A stretch of DNA of 64,000 bases from positions 111,703-175,702 of the forward strand of contig NZ_PQSU01000022.1 in the NCBI RefSeq assembly GCF_002920615.1, written 5' to 3'. This stretch comes from Streptomyces sp. Ru62 (GTDB lineage Bacteria; Actinomycetota; Actinomycetes; Streptomycetales; Streptomycetaceae). The position numbers were made by a program, and so were the translations under genes. Below are positions 1-7,406 of this stretch, in pieces (the stretch's first letter is position 1; every line of letters begins with the position of its first letter). Below the pieces are notes generated by a model. That model saw only the letters and a list, made by a program, of their open reading frames with translations. It was not told the origin of the DNA and searched no databases.

Positions 1-1242
1 GCGATCTGCTCGTTCGTGCTGGGCCTGAGCGAGCTGCTGCGGGTCGGCCTGCTGCTCGCGGTGCTGCCCCTGATCTGCGCGGCCGTGCTGTACCGCACGC
101 GCTACCGGGTGGCCGCGAGCCGCCGCCTCGCCCCCGCGCGCGTCCCCGCCGGCAGCGAGGCGCGGGTGCACCTGCGCATGGACAACGTCTCCCGGCTGCC
201 CACCGGACTGCTGATGCTCCAGGACCGGGTGCCGTACGTCCTCGGGCCCCGGCCCCGCTTCGTGCTGGACCGGGTCGAGCCGGGCGGCCGCCGTGAGGTG
301 TCCTACCGGGTCCGCTCCGACCTGCGGGGCCGCTATCCGCTCGGCCCGCTCCAGCTGCGGCTCACCGACCCCTTCGGCATGTGCGAGCTGACCCGATCCT
401 TCTCGACGTACGACACCCTGACGGTCATCCCGCGCGTGGAGCCGCTCTCCCCGGTCCGCTTCGGCGGCGAGGCCAAGGGGTACGGCGACGGACGGCAGCG
501 CTCGCTGGCCCTCGCCGGCGAGGACGACGTCATCCCGCGCGGCTACCGCTACGGCGACGACCTGCGCCGGGTGCACTGGCGGTCCACCGCCCGCTACGGC
601 GAGCTGATGGTGCGCCGCGAGGAGCAGCCCCGGCGCTCCCGGTGCACCGTGCTCCTGGACACCCGCGGCGGCGCCTACGAGGGCGCGGGCCCGGACTCGG
701 CCTTCGAGTGGGCCGTCTCCGGTGCCGCCTCCGTGCTGGTGCACATGCTGGAGCGCGGCTTCTCGGTACGGCTGCTGACCGACAGCGGCAGCGCGGTGCC
801 CGGCGAGGGCGCCGACGGGTTCGCGGGCACCGGCCAGGAGACGGCGGACGCGGCCGGGCTGATGCTGGACACCCTCGCGGTGATCGACCACTCCGACGGC
901 ACCGGGCTGTCCCGGGCGTACGACGTGCTGCGCGGCGGCAACGAGGGGCTGCTGATCGCCTTCCTCGGCGACCTGGACGAGGAGCAGGCCACGACGGTCG
1001 CCAAGATGAGCCGGCGCAGCGGCGGCGCCGTCGCCTTCGTGCTGGACCCCGACACCTGGACCCGGGAGGCGACCGACGTGCCCCGCCCCGGCGACCGGCA
1101 CGAGGAGCGGCTGCGGATGCTGCGCGAGGCGGGCTGGACGGCGCTGAGCGTGCCGCGCGGCGCCTCGGCGGACGAACTGTGGCGGCAGGCGGACCGGGAG
1201 CGCTCCGGACTGACCGCCGTGACCGGGGAGGCGCGGGGATGA
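1..1242 (+). CDS. DUF58 domain protein, 5' truncated by window edge
   Basis: The frame is open from base 1 (reading AICSFVLGLSELLR), so the true start lies outside the window; a GTG at 16 would give 408 residues but would leave half a membrane segment outside. The visible N-terminus is hydrophobic. The DUF58 core follows, with its signature near GYRYGDDLRRVHWRSTARYG and a von Willebrand-like fold after it (VLLDTR). DUF58 proteins usually sit beside MoxR ATPases and transglutaminases and are thought to act in assembly of envelope complexes; the exact role is unknown. The stop overlaps the transglutaminase start by four bases (ATGA), so the two are translationally coupled. Family call firm, function inferred. 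Confidence 0.85.
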   Translation, partial: AICSFVLGLSELLRVGLLLAVLPLICAAVLYRTRYRVAASRRLAPARVPAGSEARVHLRMDNVSRLPTGLLMLQDRVPYVLGPRPRFVLDRVEPGGRREVSYRVRSDLRGRYPLGPLQLRLTDPFGMCELTRSFSTYDTLTVIPRVEPLSPVRFGGEAKGYGDGRQRSLALAGEDDVIPRGYRYGDDLRRVHWRSTARYGELMVRREEQPRRSRCTVLLDTRGGAYEGAGPDSAFEWAVSGAASVLVHMLERGFSVRLLTDSGSAVPGEGADGFAGTGQETADAAGLMLDTLAVIDHSDGTGLSRAYDVLRGGNEGLLIAFLGDLDEEQATTVAKMSRRSGGAVAFVLDPDTWTREATDVPRPGDRHEERLRMLREAGWTALSVPRGASADELWRQADRERSGLTAVTGEARG

Positions 1243-3620
1243 GCGGGCGGGCACGACTGGCACTGTGCGCGGCGGCGGCCACCCTGATGGCCTCCTGCTC
1301 GCTGCTGCCGCTGGTCACCGAGCCGACCTGGCTGCTGCAACTGGTCCCGCTGGTGGCCATCCAGACCGAGGTGGGCGCGGCGGCCCGGCGGGTGCCGCTG
1401 GGCCGGACGCTGACCGTGGCGGCGCAGGCGCTGGTCACCCTGATGCTGCTGACCCTGGTCTTCGCCCGGGGGCACGCGCTCATCGGGCTGATCCCCGGCC
1501 CGGACACCTTCCGCTATTTCGCCGACCTGCTCCAGCAGGGCACGGACGACGTCAGCCGGTACGCGACACCGGCGCCGGTCACCGACGGCATCAAACTGAT
1601 GCTGATCGGCGGCGCGCTGCTGATCGGCCTGCTGGTGGACACGCTCGCGGTGACCCTGCGCAGCGCGGCCCCGGCCGGTCTGCCGTTGCTCGCGCTGTAC
1701 TCGGTGGCCGCGGGCCTGTCCGGGGGCGGGGCGGGCTGGCTGTGGTTCCTGGTGGCGGCGGCCGGCTATCTGATGCTGCTGCTCGCGGAGGGCCGGGACC
1801 GGCTCGCCCAGTGGGGCCGCGTCTTCGGCGGCGCGCCCCGCACCCCGGGCGGCCCGGAGGGCGCCGTGGCGCCGGTGCGCACCGGACGCCGGATCGGCGC
1901 GGTCGCGCTCGGCGTGGCCCTGGTGGTGCCGCTCGCCCTGCCCACGATCAACGGCGGCCTGCTGGGTACCGCGGGCACCGGCGTGGGGGCGGGAGGCGGC
2001 AACGGGGGCACGATCTCGGCGGTCAACCCGCTGGTGTCCCTGCGAGACAACCTGAACACGAACGACGACCGCCAGGTGCTGACGCTGCGGACGGACTCGA
2101 ACGACATCTCCGACCTGTACCTGCGGATCGTCTCCCTGGACGACTTCGACGGCACCACCTGGAAGCCGGCCCAGCGGCACGTCGTCGGCGTGCCGGACAA
2201 GCTCCCCACGCCCATCGGCCTGGGCTCGGACATCGAGCGCGGCAAGGTGACGACGACCGTCACGGCGGCGGACTGGTACGCGCAGGACTGGCTGCCGATG
2301 CCCTACCCGCCGAGCGATGTGAAGATCAGCGGCCGGTGGCGGTACGAGCCCGTCGGGATGACCCTCGTCGGCGACCGCGGCCAGACCACGCGCGGCGAGA
2401 CCTACCGGGTGACCAGCCTGGACGTGCAGCCGACGGCGGAACAGCTCGCCGCCGCGCCGCAGCCGCCGGCCGCCCTGAGGCGGGAGTACACCAAGGTGCC
2501 GTCCTCGCTGCCGAAGGTGGTGGCCCGCACCGCGCGGGAGATCACGGCGGGCACCAGCAGTCACTACGCGGAAGCCGTCAAGCTGCAGGACTGGTTCGCG
2601 GTCAACGGGGGCTTCCAGTACGACACCTCGGTGGAGGTGGGCCGCGGTCCCGGCGCCATAGCGAACTTCCTGAAGAAGAAGCAGGGCTTCTGCGTCCACT
2701 TCTCCTTCGCGATGGCCGCGATGGCCCGCACGCTCGGCATCCCGGCCCGGGTCGCGGTGGGCTTCGCGCCCGGCACCCCGCAGGCCGACGGCACGGTCGC
2801 GGTGAGCCAGAAGGACGCGCACGCGTGGCCCGAGCTGTACTTCGAGGGCGTGGGCTGGACCCGCTTCGAGCCGACCCCCACCCGGGGCACCACGCCGTCG
2901 TACACCCAGTCGGACACGCCCGGCAGCTCGCTGCCGGACGAGGCGCTGCCGTCCAAGGGCGCGTCCTCGGCGCCCTCGGCGGCGGCATCGCCGAGCGAGA
3001 GCTGCGCCGGTGAGCTGCGCAAGCTCCAGGCCTGCGGCAGCCCGTCCGCGGCGGCGGTCCCGCACCATGAGGGCGGCGGCGACGGCTGGTGGTGGTGGCC
3101 GCTGATCGGGCTGGGCGCGCTGCTGGTCCTGGCGGTTCCGCTGTCGCCGCTGCTGTGGCGGGAGCAGATGCGCGGGCGCCGGCTGGGCGGGCACGCCCGG
3201 ACGGCGGGGGGCGCGGCGGCGCACACCCTGGCGGCCTGGCAGGAACTGACCGACAGCGCCTGGGACCACGGCATCGCGCCGGACGAGTCGCTGACTCCGC
3301 GCAAGGCCGCCGACCGGATCGTCCGGCTCGGCCATCTCGACGCGGCGACCGGGGCCGCTGTGCACCGGGTGGCGGACGCGGTGGAGCAGGTGCTGTACGC
3401 GCCCGCCCCGCGCCCGGCCGCGGGAGCGGCACAGGACGTGCGCCGGGTGATCGAGGGGCTGCGGGCCACGGTGAGCACCGGGACCCGGCTGCGGGCGCGG
3501 TTCCTGCCCCGCTCCTCGGTCCGGGTGCTGTGGGCGCTGTCGGCCCGCTGGTCGACCCTGCGGACCCGCCTCACGGCAACCCGCCCGACGCTACGCCGAC
3601 CGTCCGGACAGCGGGGCTGA
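1239..3620 (+). CDS. TgpA-type membrane transglutaminase-like protein
   Basis: 793 residues from an ATG overlapping the DUF58 stop. Roughly the first 230 residues hold several hydrophobic segments, an extracellular transglutaminase-like domain follows, then one membrane segment after a WWWW stretch (about residues 617-640) and a cytoplasmic C-terminal domain of DUF4129 type. Catalytic candidates are Cys485 in QGFCVHF and His528 in KDAHAWPELYF; the third triad position lies near WTRFEPTP. A Ser/Pro/Ala-rich linker precedes the last membrane segment. Family members are membrane-bound Cys proteases or transglutaminases linked to envelope proteins. Together with the DUF58 gene it forms a two-gene operon here; a MoxR gene may lie upstream outside the window. 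Confidence 0.88.
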   Translation: MSGRARLALCAAAATLMASCSLLPLVTEPTWLLQLVPLVAIQTEVGAAARRVPLGRTLTVAAQALVTLMLLTLVFARGHALIGLIPGPDTFRYFADLLQQGTDDVSRYATPAPVTDGIKLMLIGGALLIGLLVDTLAVTLRSAAPAGLPLLALYSVAAGLSGGGAGWLWFLVAAAGYLMLLLAEGRDRLAQWGRVFGGAPRTPGGPEGAVAPVRTGRRIGAVALGVALVVPLALPTINGGLLGTAGTGVGAGGGNGGTISAVNPLVSLRDNLNTNDDRQVLTLRTDSNDISDLYLRIVSLDDFDGTTWKPAQRHVVGVPDKLPTPIGLGSDIERGKVTTTVTAADWYAQDWLPMPYPPSDVKISGRWRYEPVGMTLVGDRGQTTRGETYRVTSLDVQPTAEQLAAAPQPPAALRREYTKVPSSLPKVVARTAREITAGTSSHYAEAVKLQDWFAVNGGFQYDTSVEVGRGPGAIANFLKKKQGFCVHFSFAMAAMARTLGIPARVAVGFAPGTPQADGTVAVSQKDAHAWPELYFEGVGWTRFEPTPTRGTTPSYTQSDTPGSSLPDEALPSKGASSAPSAAASPSESCAGELRKLQACGSPSAAAVPHHEGGGDGWWWWPLIGLGALLVLAVPLSPLLWREQMRGRRLGGHARTAGGAAAHTLAAWQELTDSAWDHGIAPDESLTPRKAADRIVRLGHLDAATGAAVHRVADAVEQVLYAPAPRPAAGAAQDVRRVIEGLRATVSTGTRLRARFLPRSSVRVLWALSARWSTLRTRLTATRPTLRRPSGQRG

Positions 3621-3977
3621 CCACGGCGACGCCGGTGACGCGGATGACGCCGGTGACGCGGGGCTGTACGCACGGGGCGCCGGCGCTGGGTGCTCGGGTG
3701 GTGTCGGTCCGCTGGTCGGCCCTCGTTGACCCGGCCCGCGGCGGCTCGCCCGACGCACGCGGCGCCGGCGCCCCCCCACGGCTGACCGCACGCAGCGTGG
3801 CTGACCGCACGAAGCGCGGGCAGCGTGGCTCTCTTCGGGCGCGTCTCGGTGCGGCTGAGCGGCGGCGGGGCCGAGCGCACCGCGAGGGCGGCTCAGTACG
3901 CATCAGGGGCGGCCACCAGTCGGTGGCCGCCCCTCACGTATGTCTGCGGGTCCGGCGCCGTGGGAGGCGCGGCGCGG
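3621..3977. other. intergenic region between convergent genes
   Basis: 357 bases between the convergent transglutaminase and DUF3040 genes. The only structured element I can support is the strong hairpin at 3905-3934. The rest is GC-rich with imperfect repeats of short CGGTGACGC-type words near 3630-3662 and no convincing coding frame or promoter. Confidence 0.6.
3905..3934. terminator. bidirectional terminator hairpin
   Basis: Perfect 13-bp stem (AGGGGCGGCCACC with its complement) around the loop AGTC. It lies between convergent genes, 43 bp past the DUF3040 stop and 285 bp past the transglutaminase stop. There is no U-tract, as is usual in Streptomyces. Confidence 0.8.
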
Positions 3978-4361
3978 TCAGTGACCCTGTTCGTCCCGGC
4001 GGCGCTGCCAGCGCTGCTCGATCCGGTCCATCATGGAGCGCTTCGGCCGCGCCTGGCGGCGCGGGGTGCCCGGGGGCTGCTCACCCGGCTTCGGTGCCTT
4101 GCGCCAGCCGGTGACGGCGAGCACGGCACAGCCCAGCATGACGAGGAAACCCACCACGCTGACCCAGATCAGCTGCGCGACCATTCCGGCCATGAGGAGC
4201 GCGATACCCGCGAGGAAGCCTGCGACCGCCTGGTAGACCCGCCGCCGGGTGTACGTCCGCAGCCCGTTTCCCTCAAGCGCCGACGCGAACTTGGGGTCTT
4301 CGGCGTACAGCGCTCGCTCCATCTGCTCAAGCATTCGCTGCTCGTGCTCAGAGAGCGGCAC
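3978..4361 (-). CDS. DUF3040 small membrane protein
   Basis: 127 residues from GTG with a strong Shine-Dalgarno (GAGGAGGAC) just upstream. The N-terminus MPLSEHEQRMLEQMERALYA is the hallmark of DUF3040. Two hydrophobic segments (about residues 43-87) are followed by a basic tail rich in Arg and Lys (GTPRRQARPKRS). DUF3040 proteins are widespread in actinobacteria, often near cell-wall and division genes, and have no assigned function. It stands alone, with its own terminator downstream. Confidence 0.88.
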   Translation of the reverse strand: MPLSEHEQRMLEQMERALYAEDPKFASALEGNGLRTYTRRRVYQAVAGFLAGIALLMAGMVAQLIWVSVVGFLVMLGCAVLAVTGWRKAPKPGEQPPGTPRRQARPKRSMMDRIEQRWQRRRDEQGH

Positions 4362-4676
4362 GGAGTCCTCCTCATCGTGCAGTCGCCGGGGGCGACCCGG
4401 GGGGTCCCTTCAGGATAGGCAGGGAATCGCCCCCGTGAAACCCGCCCCTCTACGCCAATTGGCCAACCGGAGCCCGTCATGGCCGTCCGACTCGCTGAGG
4501 CTTCCATTCCCCGGCGGCCGACCCGTCATGCCGGACGGTGTACCTCGATCATACGGCGCAAACCCCTCGATCGGGGGGCTTGTGGCGTACTCCATCTGCG
4601 CCCGAGGCGCTGATCAGCGGCTCGTCCCGCGTGTGCGCCCCGGCCCCGGTGATGCGCCTGCGAGCCGGAGGTGATC
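4362..4676. other. intergenic region upstream of DUF3040
   Basis: 315 bases between the end of the methyltransferase gene and the DUF3040 start, both on the minus strand. It should carry the DUF3040 promoter. I see a short CCCC-GATCG-GGGG inverted repeat at about 4563-4578 that could terminate the methyltransferase transcript, but no coding frame with a ribosome site. Confidence 0.5.
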
Positions 4677-5504
4677 TCAGACCTCGCGGGCACCGATGGT
4701 CTCACCGAGCACGTGGAGTTGGGTGGCGACGGAGTGGAACGCGGGCAGTTCGGCCGCCGCGGCCTCCAGCTGCACCAGTGCGTCGAGGGCACCGGGCTCG
4801 GTGTCCACCAGGACCCCGGGCACCAGGTCGGCGAAGACGCGCACGCCGTGCACCGCGCCGACCCGCAGACCCGCGCCCTCCACCAGCGCGGTGAGCTGCT
4901 CGGCGGTGAAGCGACGGGGCATCGGGTCGCCGGCGCCCCAGCGGCCGTCGGGGTCCTGGAGTGCCTGCCGGGCCTCGGTGAAGTGGCCGGCCAGGGCACG
5001 AGCGAGCACGGCACCGCCGAGACCGGCCGCGAGCAGGCTGAGGACGCCCTCGGCGCGCAGCGCGGCGACCGCGTTGCGGATGCCCTCGGCCGGGTCGTCG
5101 ACGTACTCCAGGACGCCGTGGCACAGGACGGCGTCGTAGCCGCCGCGCTCGACCACGTCGAACAGACCGTGCGCATCGCCCTGGACGCCCCTGATCCGGT
5201 CGGCGACACCGGCCTCGGCGGCGCGGCGCTCCAGTGCGAACAGGGCGTTGGGGCTGGGGTCGACCACCGTGACGCGGTGGCCGAGGCTTGCGAGGGGCAC
5301 GGCGAACCCGCCGCTGCCGCCTCCGGTGTCCAGGACGTCCAGCGAGTCCCGGCCCGCGGCCTTGACCCGGCGGTCCAGGGCGTCCTGCAACACCTCCCAG
5401 ACCACGGCCGTACGGAGAGAGGCGCGAGGACGGGAGGGGTCGGAGCGCAGCGACGTCGTCTGGGGGTGGTGGTGGGAGACGGGCGGGCGCATCGGGTCCG
5501 ACAC
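4677..5504 (-). CDS. class I SAM-dependent methyltransferase
   Basis: 275 residues from GTG, with GAGGAG about ten bases upstream; an ATG four codons later is an alternative start. The SAM-binding motif I is VLDTGGGSGGFAVPLA (about residues 57-72), motif II acidic residue VVDPSPNAL, and the motif after it GVQGDAHGL; YDAVLCHGVLEYVDDP is the typical post-motif. This is the Methyltransf_11/UbiE-like fold. The substrate cannot be read from the sequence. Its neighbours (DUF3040, HEPN protein) give no pathway. The His-rich N-terminus (SHHHPQ) is probably unstructured. Confidence 0.85.
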   Translation of the reverse strand: MSDPMRPPVSHHHPQTTSLRSDPSRPRASLRTAVVWEVLQDALDRRVKAAGRDSLDVLDTGGGSGGFAVPLASLGHRVTVVDPSPNALFALERRAAEAGVADRIRGVQGDAHGLFDVVERGGYDAVLCHGVLEYVDDPAEGIRNAVAALRAEGVLSLLAAGLGGAVLARALAGHFTEARQALQDPDGRWGAGDPMPRRFTAEQLTALVEGAGLRVGAVHGVRVFADLVPGVLVDTEPGALDALVQLEAAAAELPAFHSVATQLHVLGETIGAREV

Positions 5505-5624
5505 GGCAGTTGACTCCTCGGCGGGGCGGGACTTCAGGCGATGTCCACCCTATTGCCTCCACGCCGTGCCTGGTCACTGCGACGGCGCCGACCCTGCGCG
5601 CCTCCCCCGGCGGGGGTCCCGTGG

Positions 5625-6254
5625 TCAGCCCGCGTCCGGCAGATCACCTCCCGGACCAGTCCCCCTCATCGGACCGCCTCCCCTCCCCGGACGGTCCCCG
5701 CCGGTACCGGTGCCGCCGTCGACGGCGGCGGGGTCACCGGCGGGGTCCTGGCGGGGCTGGGGCAGGACCGGCTGGAGGACCAGCATCCGCTCCACGATGC
5801 GGAGGAACATCTCCACGTCGCGTATCAGGTCGTCGGCGTCCCGCTGTCCGGCCGCTCCCTGGATGCCCGCCTCGGCGCGGGCGCGGCGCGCGGCGCCGGA
5901 GGCGAACAGGGCGCTCCACTCGGTCAGCTCCGGGGCGATCTCTGGCAGCACCTCCCAGGCGCTGCGGATCCGGGCCCGGCGGCGCGGGGAGGTCTCGGGC
6001 CGGCCCCGGGCGGCGAGCACGGCGGCGGCGGTGCGCAGGGCGGCGAGGTGGGCCGTCGCATAGCGCTCGTTCGGCGTGTCCAGCACGGTGGCCTCCTCCA
6101 GTCCGGCACGGGCCTGGGCGAGCAGGTCGAGGGCGGCGGGCGGGGCCGTGGCCCGGCGGAGCACGGGGTGCACGTCGCTCGCCGGACCGGTCAGTGAGGG
6201 GGCAGGGCCGGTGGCGCGGCGCCGACGGGCGGCGGCTGCGGACGAGTGGGCCAT
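5625..6254 (-). CDS. SAV_6107-type HEPN domain protein
   Basis: 209 residues from ATG with AGGAGG ten bases upstream. After a basic Ala/Arg-rich N-terminus comes an all-helical domain (about residues 35-165), beginning PPAALDLLAQARAGLEEA and continuing PNERYATAHLAALRTAAAVL. This matches what I know of the SAV_6107 HEPN family. It contains Arg64-Tyr-Ala-Thr-Ala-His69, which fits the R-x4-6-H motif of ribonuclease HEPN domains. The last 40 residues are Gly/Pro/Asp-rich and look disordered. No nucleotidyltransferase partner sits beside it, so a classical HEPN-MNT toxin pair is not supported. Family likely, function unknown. Confidence 0.78.
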   Translation of the reverse strand: MAHSSAAAARRRRATGPAPSLTGPASDVHPVLRRATAPPAALDLLAQARAGLEEATVLDTPNERYATAHLAALRTAAAVLAARGRPETSPRRRARIRSAWEVLPEIAPELTEWSALFASGAARRARAEAGIQGAAGQRDADDLIRDVEMFLRIVERMLVLQPVLPQPRQDPAGDPAAVDGGTGTGGDRPGRGGGPMRGTGPGGDLPDAG

Positions 6255-6373
6255 GACGAACCTCCTGTCGTCTGGGTGACGGCACGAATGCCGTATGTGC
6301 CCATCGTGCGGTATGCCACTGACAATCCGTTCTGACCTGGGCTTTTGCCTCGATCGTAGGTTCGGGCGTATTT

Positions 6374-6395
6374 TTGCACTGACCAGTCAGTTCAA
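6374..6395. promoter_or_regulatory. candidate TetR operator before the ABC/YhgE operon
   Basis: A 22-bp inverted repeat: TTG-x-ACTGAC, centre CA, GTCAGT-x-CAA. The inner arms are perfect. It lies 28 bp upstream of the GTG of the ATPase-like gene, in the divergent gap with the HEPN gene. Size and shape suit a TetR dimer, and a TetR gene ends the same operon at 9510. Confidence 0.65.
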
Positions 6396-6422
6396 TTACG
6401 GCCTACGCTGGCAGGGGGGCTT

Positions 6423-7406
6423 GTGGACGACGCACACGGAACGGTCGGCACGGACGGACCCGTCGACGCGGGGGGACCCGTCGACGCGGGCGGCACGGCC
6501 GGCGCCGACGTCAGGGCCGAGGCGCTCGGGATCAGGGGGCCGCGGGGGTGGGCCTTCCGCGGTGTCACCCTGGACGCGGAGCCCGGCTCGCTGATCGCGA
6601 TCGAGGGACCGTCCGGCTCCGGCCGCACGTGTCTGCTGCTCGCACTCACGGGACGGATGAAGCCCACCGAAGGAGTGGCCACCGTCGCCGGGTTCAAACT
6701 CCCCCGTCAGATGGCGGCCCTGCGCCGTGTCAGCGCGGTGGCGAACGTGACCGGCGTGACCGACCTGGAGCCGGCCCTCACCGTCGGGGAGCACCTGCGC
6801 GAACGGGCCCTGTTGCAGCGCAGGTTCGGCGACTCCCTGCGCCATCTGCTGCACCCCCGCGCCCAGCGCGCGTACGAGGCGCGGCTGCGGGTCGACGCGG
6901 CCCTGGCCGCCGCCGGACTCGACCTGGAGACGCTCCCGAATGGCTCCCGGACGGCCGTACGCGACCTGGAACGGCCGCAGGAGCTGCGCCTGTCCCTCGC
7001 GCTGGCCCTGCTCGGCCGGCCCCGGCTGCTCGGGGTGGACGACGTCGACATGAAGCTCTCGGACGCCGAACGCGCCCAGATCTGGGACCTGTTGCGGTCG
7101 CTCACGCGCGCGGGCACGACGGTCGTGGCCGTCTGCCGTACCGCTCCCGAGGACTGTGTCACCGTGCCGACCGAGCCGCAGAAGACCGAGCCGAAGAAGA
7201 ACGGGCCGAAGAAGAACGGGCCGAAGAACAACGGGCCGAAGAACAACGGGCCGAAGAAGAAGGGGCCCAGGAAGAACGGGCCGAGGAACGCCGGGCCGGA
7301 GGACTCCGGGCCGAAGGACTCCGGGCCGAAGGACTCCGGGCCGAAGGACTCCGAGCCGCAGAAGGAGGACGCCGGTGATGCGCTCACCGAGGCTGGCCGC
7401 GCTTGA
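6423..7406 (+). CDS. degenerate ABC-type ATPase with pentapeptide-repeat tail
   Basis: 327 residues from GTG with a G-rich ribosome site (AGGGGGG) just before it. The ABC fold is recognisable: the P-loop region is GPSGSGRTCL (about residues 62-71), where the invariant Lys is Arg68. The Walker B region LLGVDDVD has Asp207 where the catalytic Glu is expected. The signature stretch ERPQELRLSLALALL is far from LSGGQ, and no H-loop His is evident in VVAVCRTAPED. Residues 251-315 are thirteen pentapeptides of GPKKN/GPKDS type. The 3' end overlaps the YhgE/Pip start by 29 bp, so coupling is likely. A partner ATPase-like subunit for YhgE is a fair inference; real ATP hydrolysis is doubtful. Confidence 0.8.
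   Translation: MDDAHGTVGTDGPVDAGGPVDAGGTAGADVRAEALGIRGPRGWAFRGVTLDAEPGSLIAIEGPSGSGRTCLLLALTGRMKPTEGVATVAGFKLPRQMAALRRVSAVANVTGVTDLEPALTVGEHLRERALLQRRFGDSLRHLLHPRAQRAYEARLRVDAALAAAGLDLETLPNGSRTAVRDLERPQELRLSLALALLGRPRLLGVDDVDMKLSDAERAQIWDLLRSLTRAGTTVVAVCRTAPEDCVTVPTEPQKTEPKKNGPKKNGPKNNGPKNNGPKKKGPRKNGPRNAGPEDSGPKDSGPKDSGPKDSEPQKEDAGDALTEAGRA
7173..7367 (+). repeat. 15-bp coding tandem repeat (13 units)
   Basis: Thirteen consecutive 15-bp units based on GGGCCGAAGAAGAAC, drifting to GGGCCGAAGGACTCC in the 3' half. They encode Gly-Pro-Lys-x-x pentapeptides that change from strongly basic to mixed charge. It lies wholly inside the ATPase-like gene. Copy number is likely to vary between strains by slippage. 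Confidence 0.9.

Noticed and set aside
675..3365. Very long open frame antisense to the transglutaminase (about 900 codons)
   Set aside because: GC-rich Streptomyces genes produce long antisense frames; composition is Arg/Gly/Gln-rich with no domain, and both sense genes are clearly real.
4410..4595. 61-residue minus-strand frame upstream of DUF3040
   Set aside because: No ribosome site and no protein-like pattern; more likely promoter DNA.
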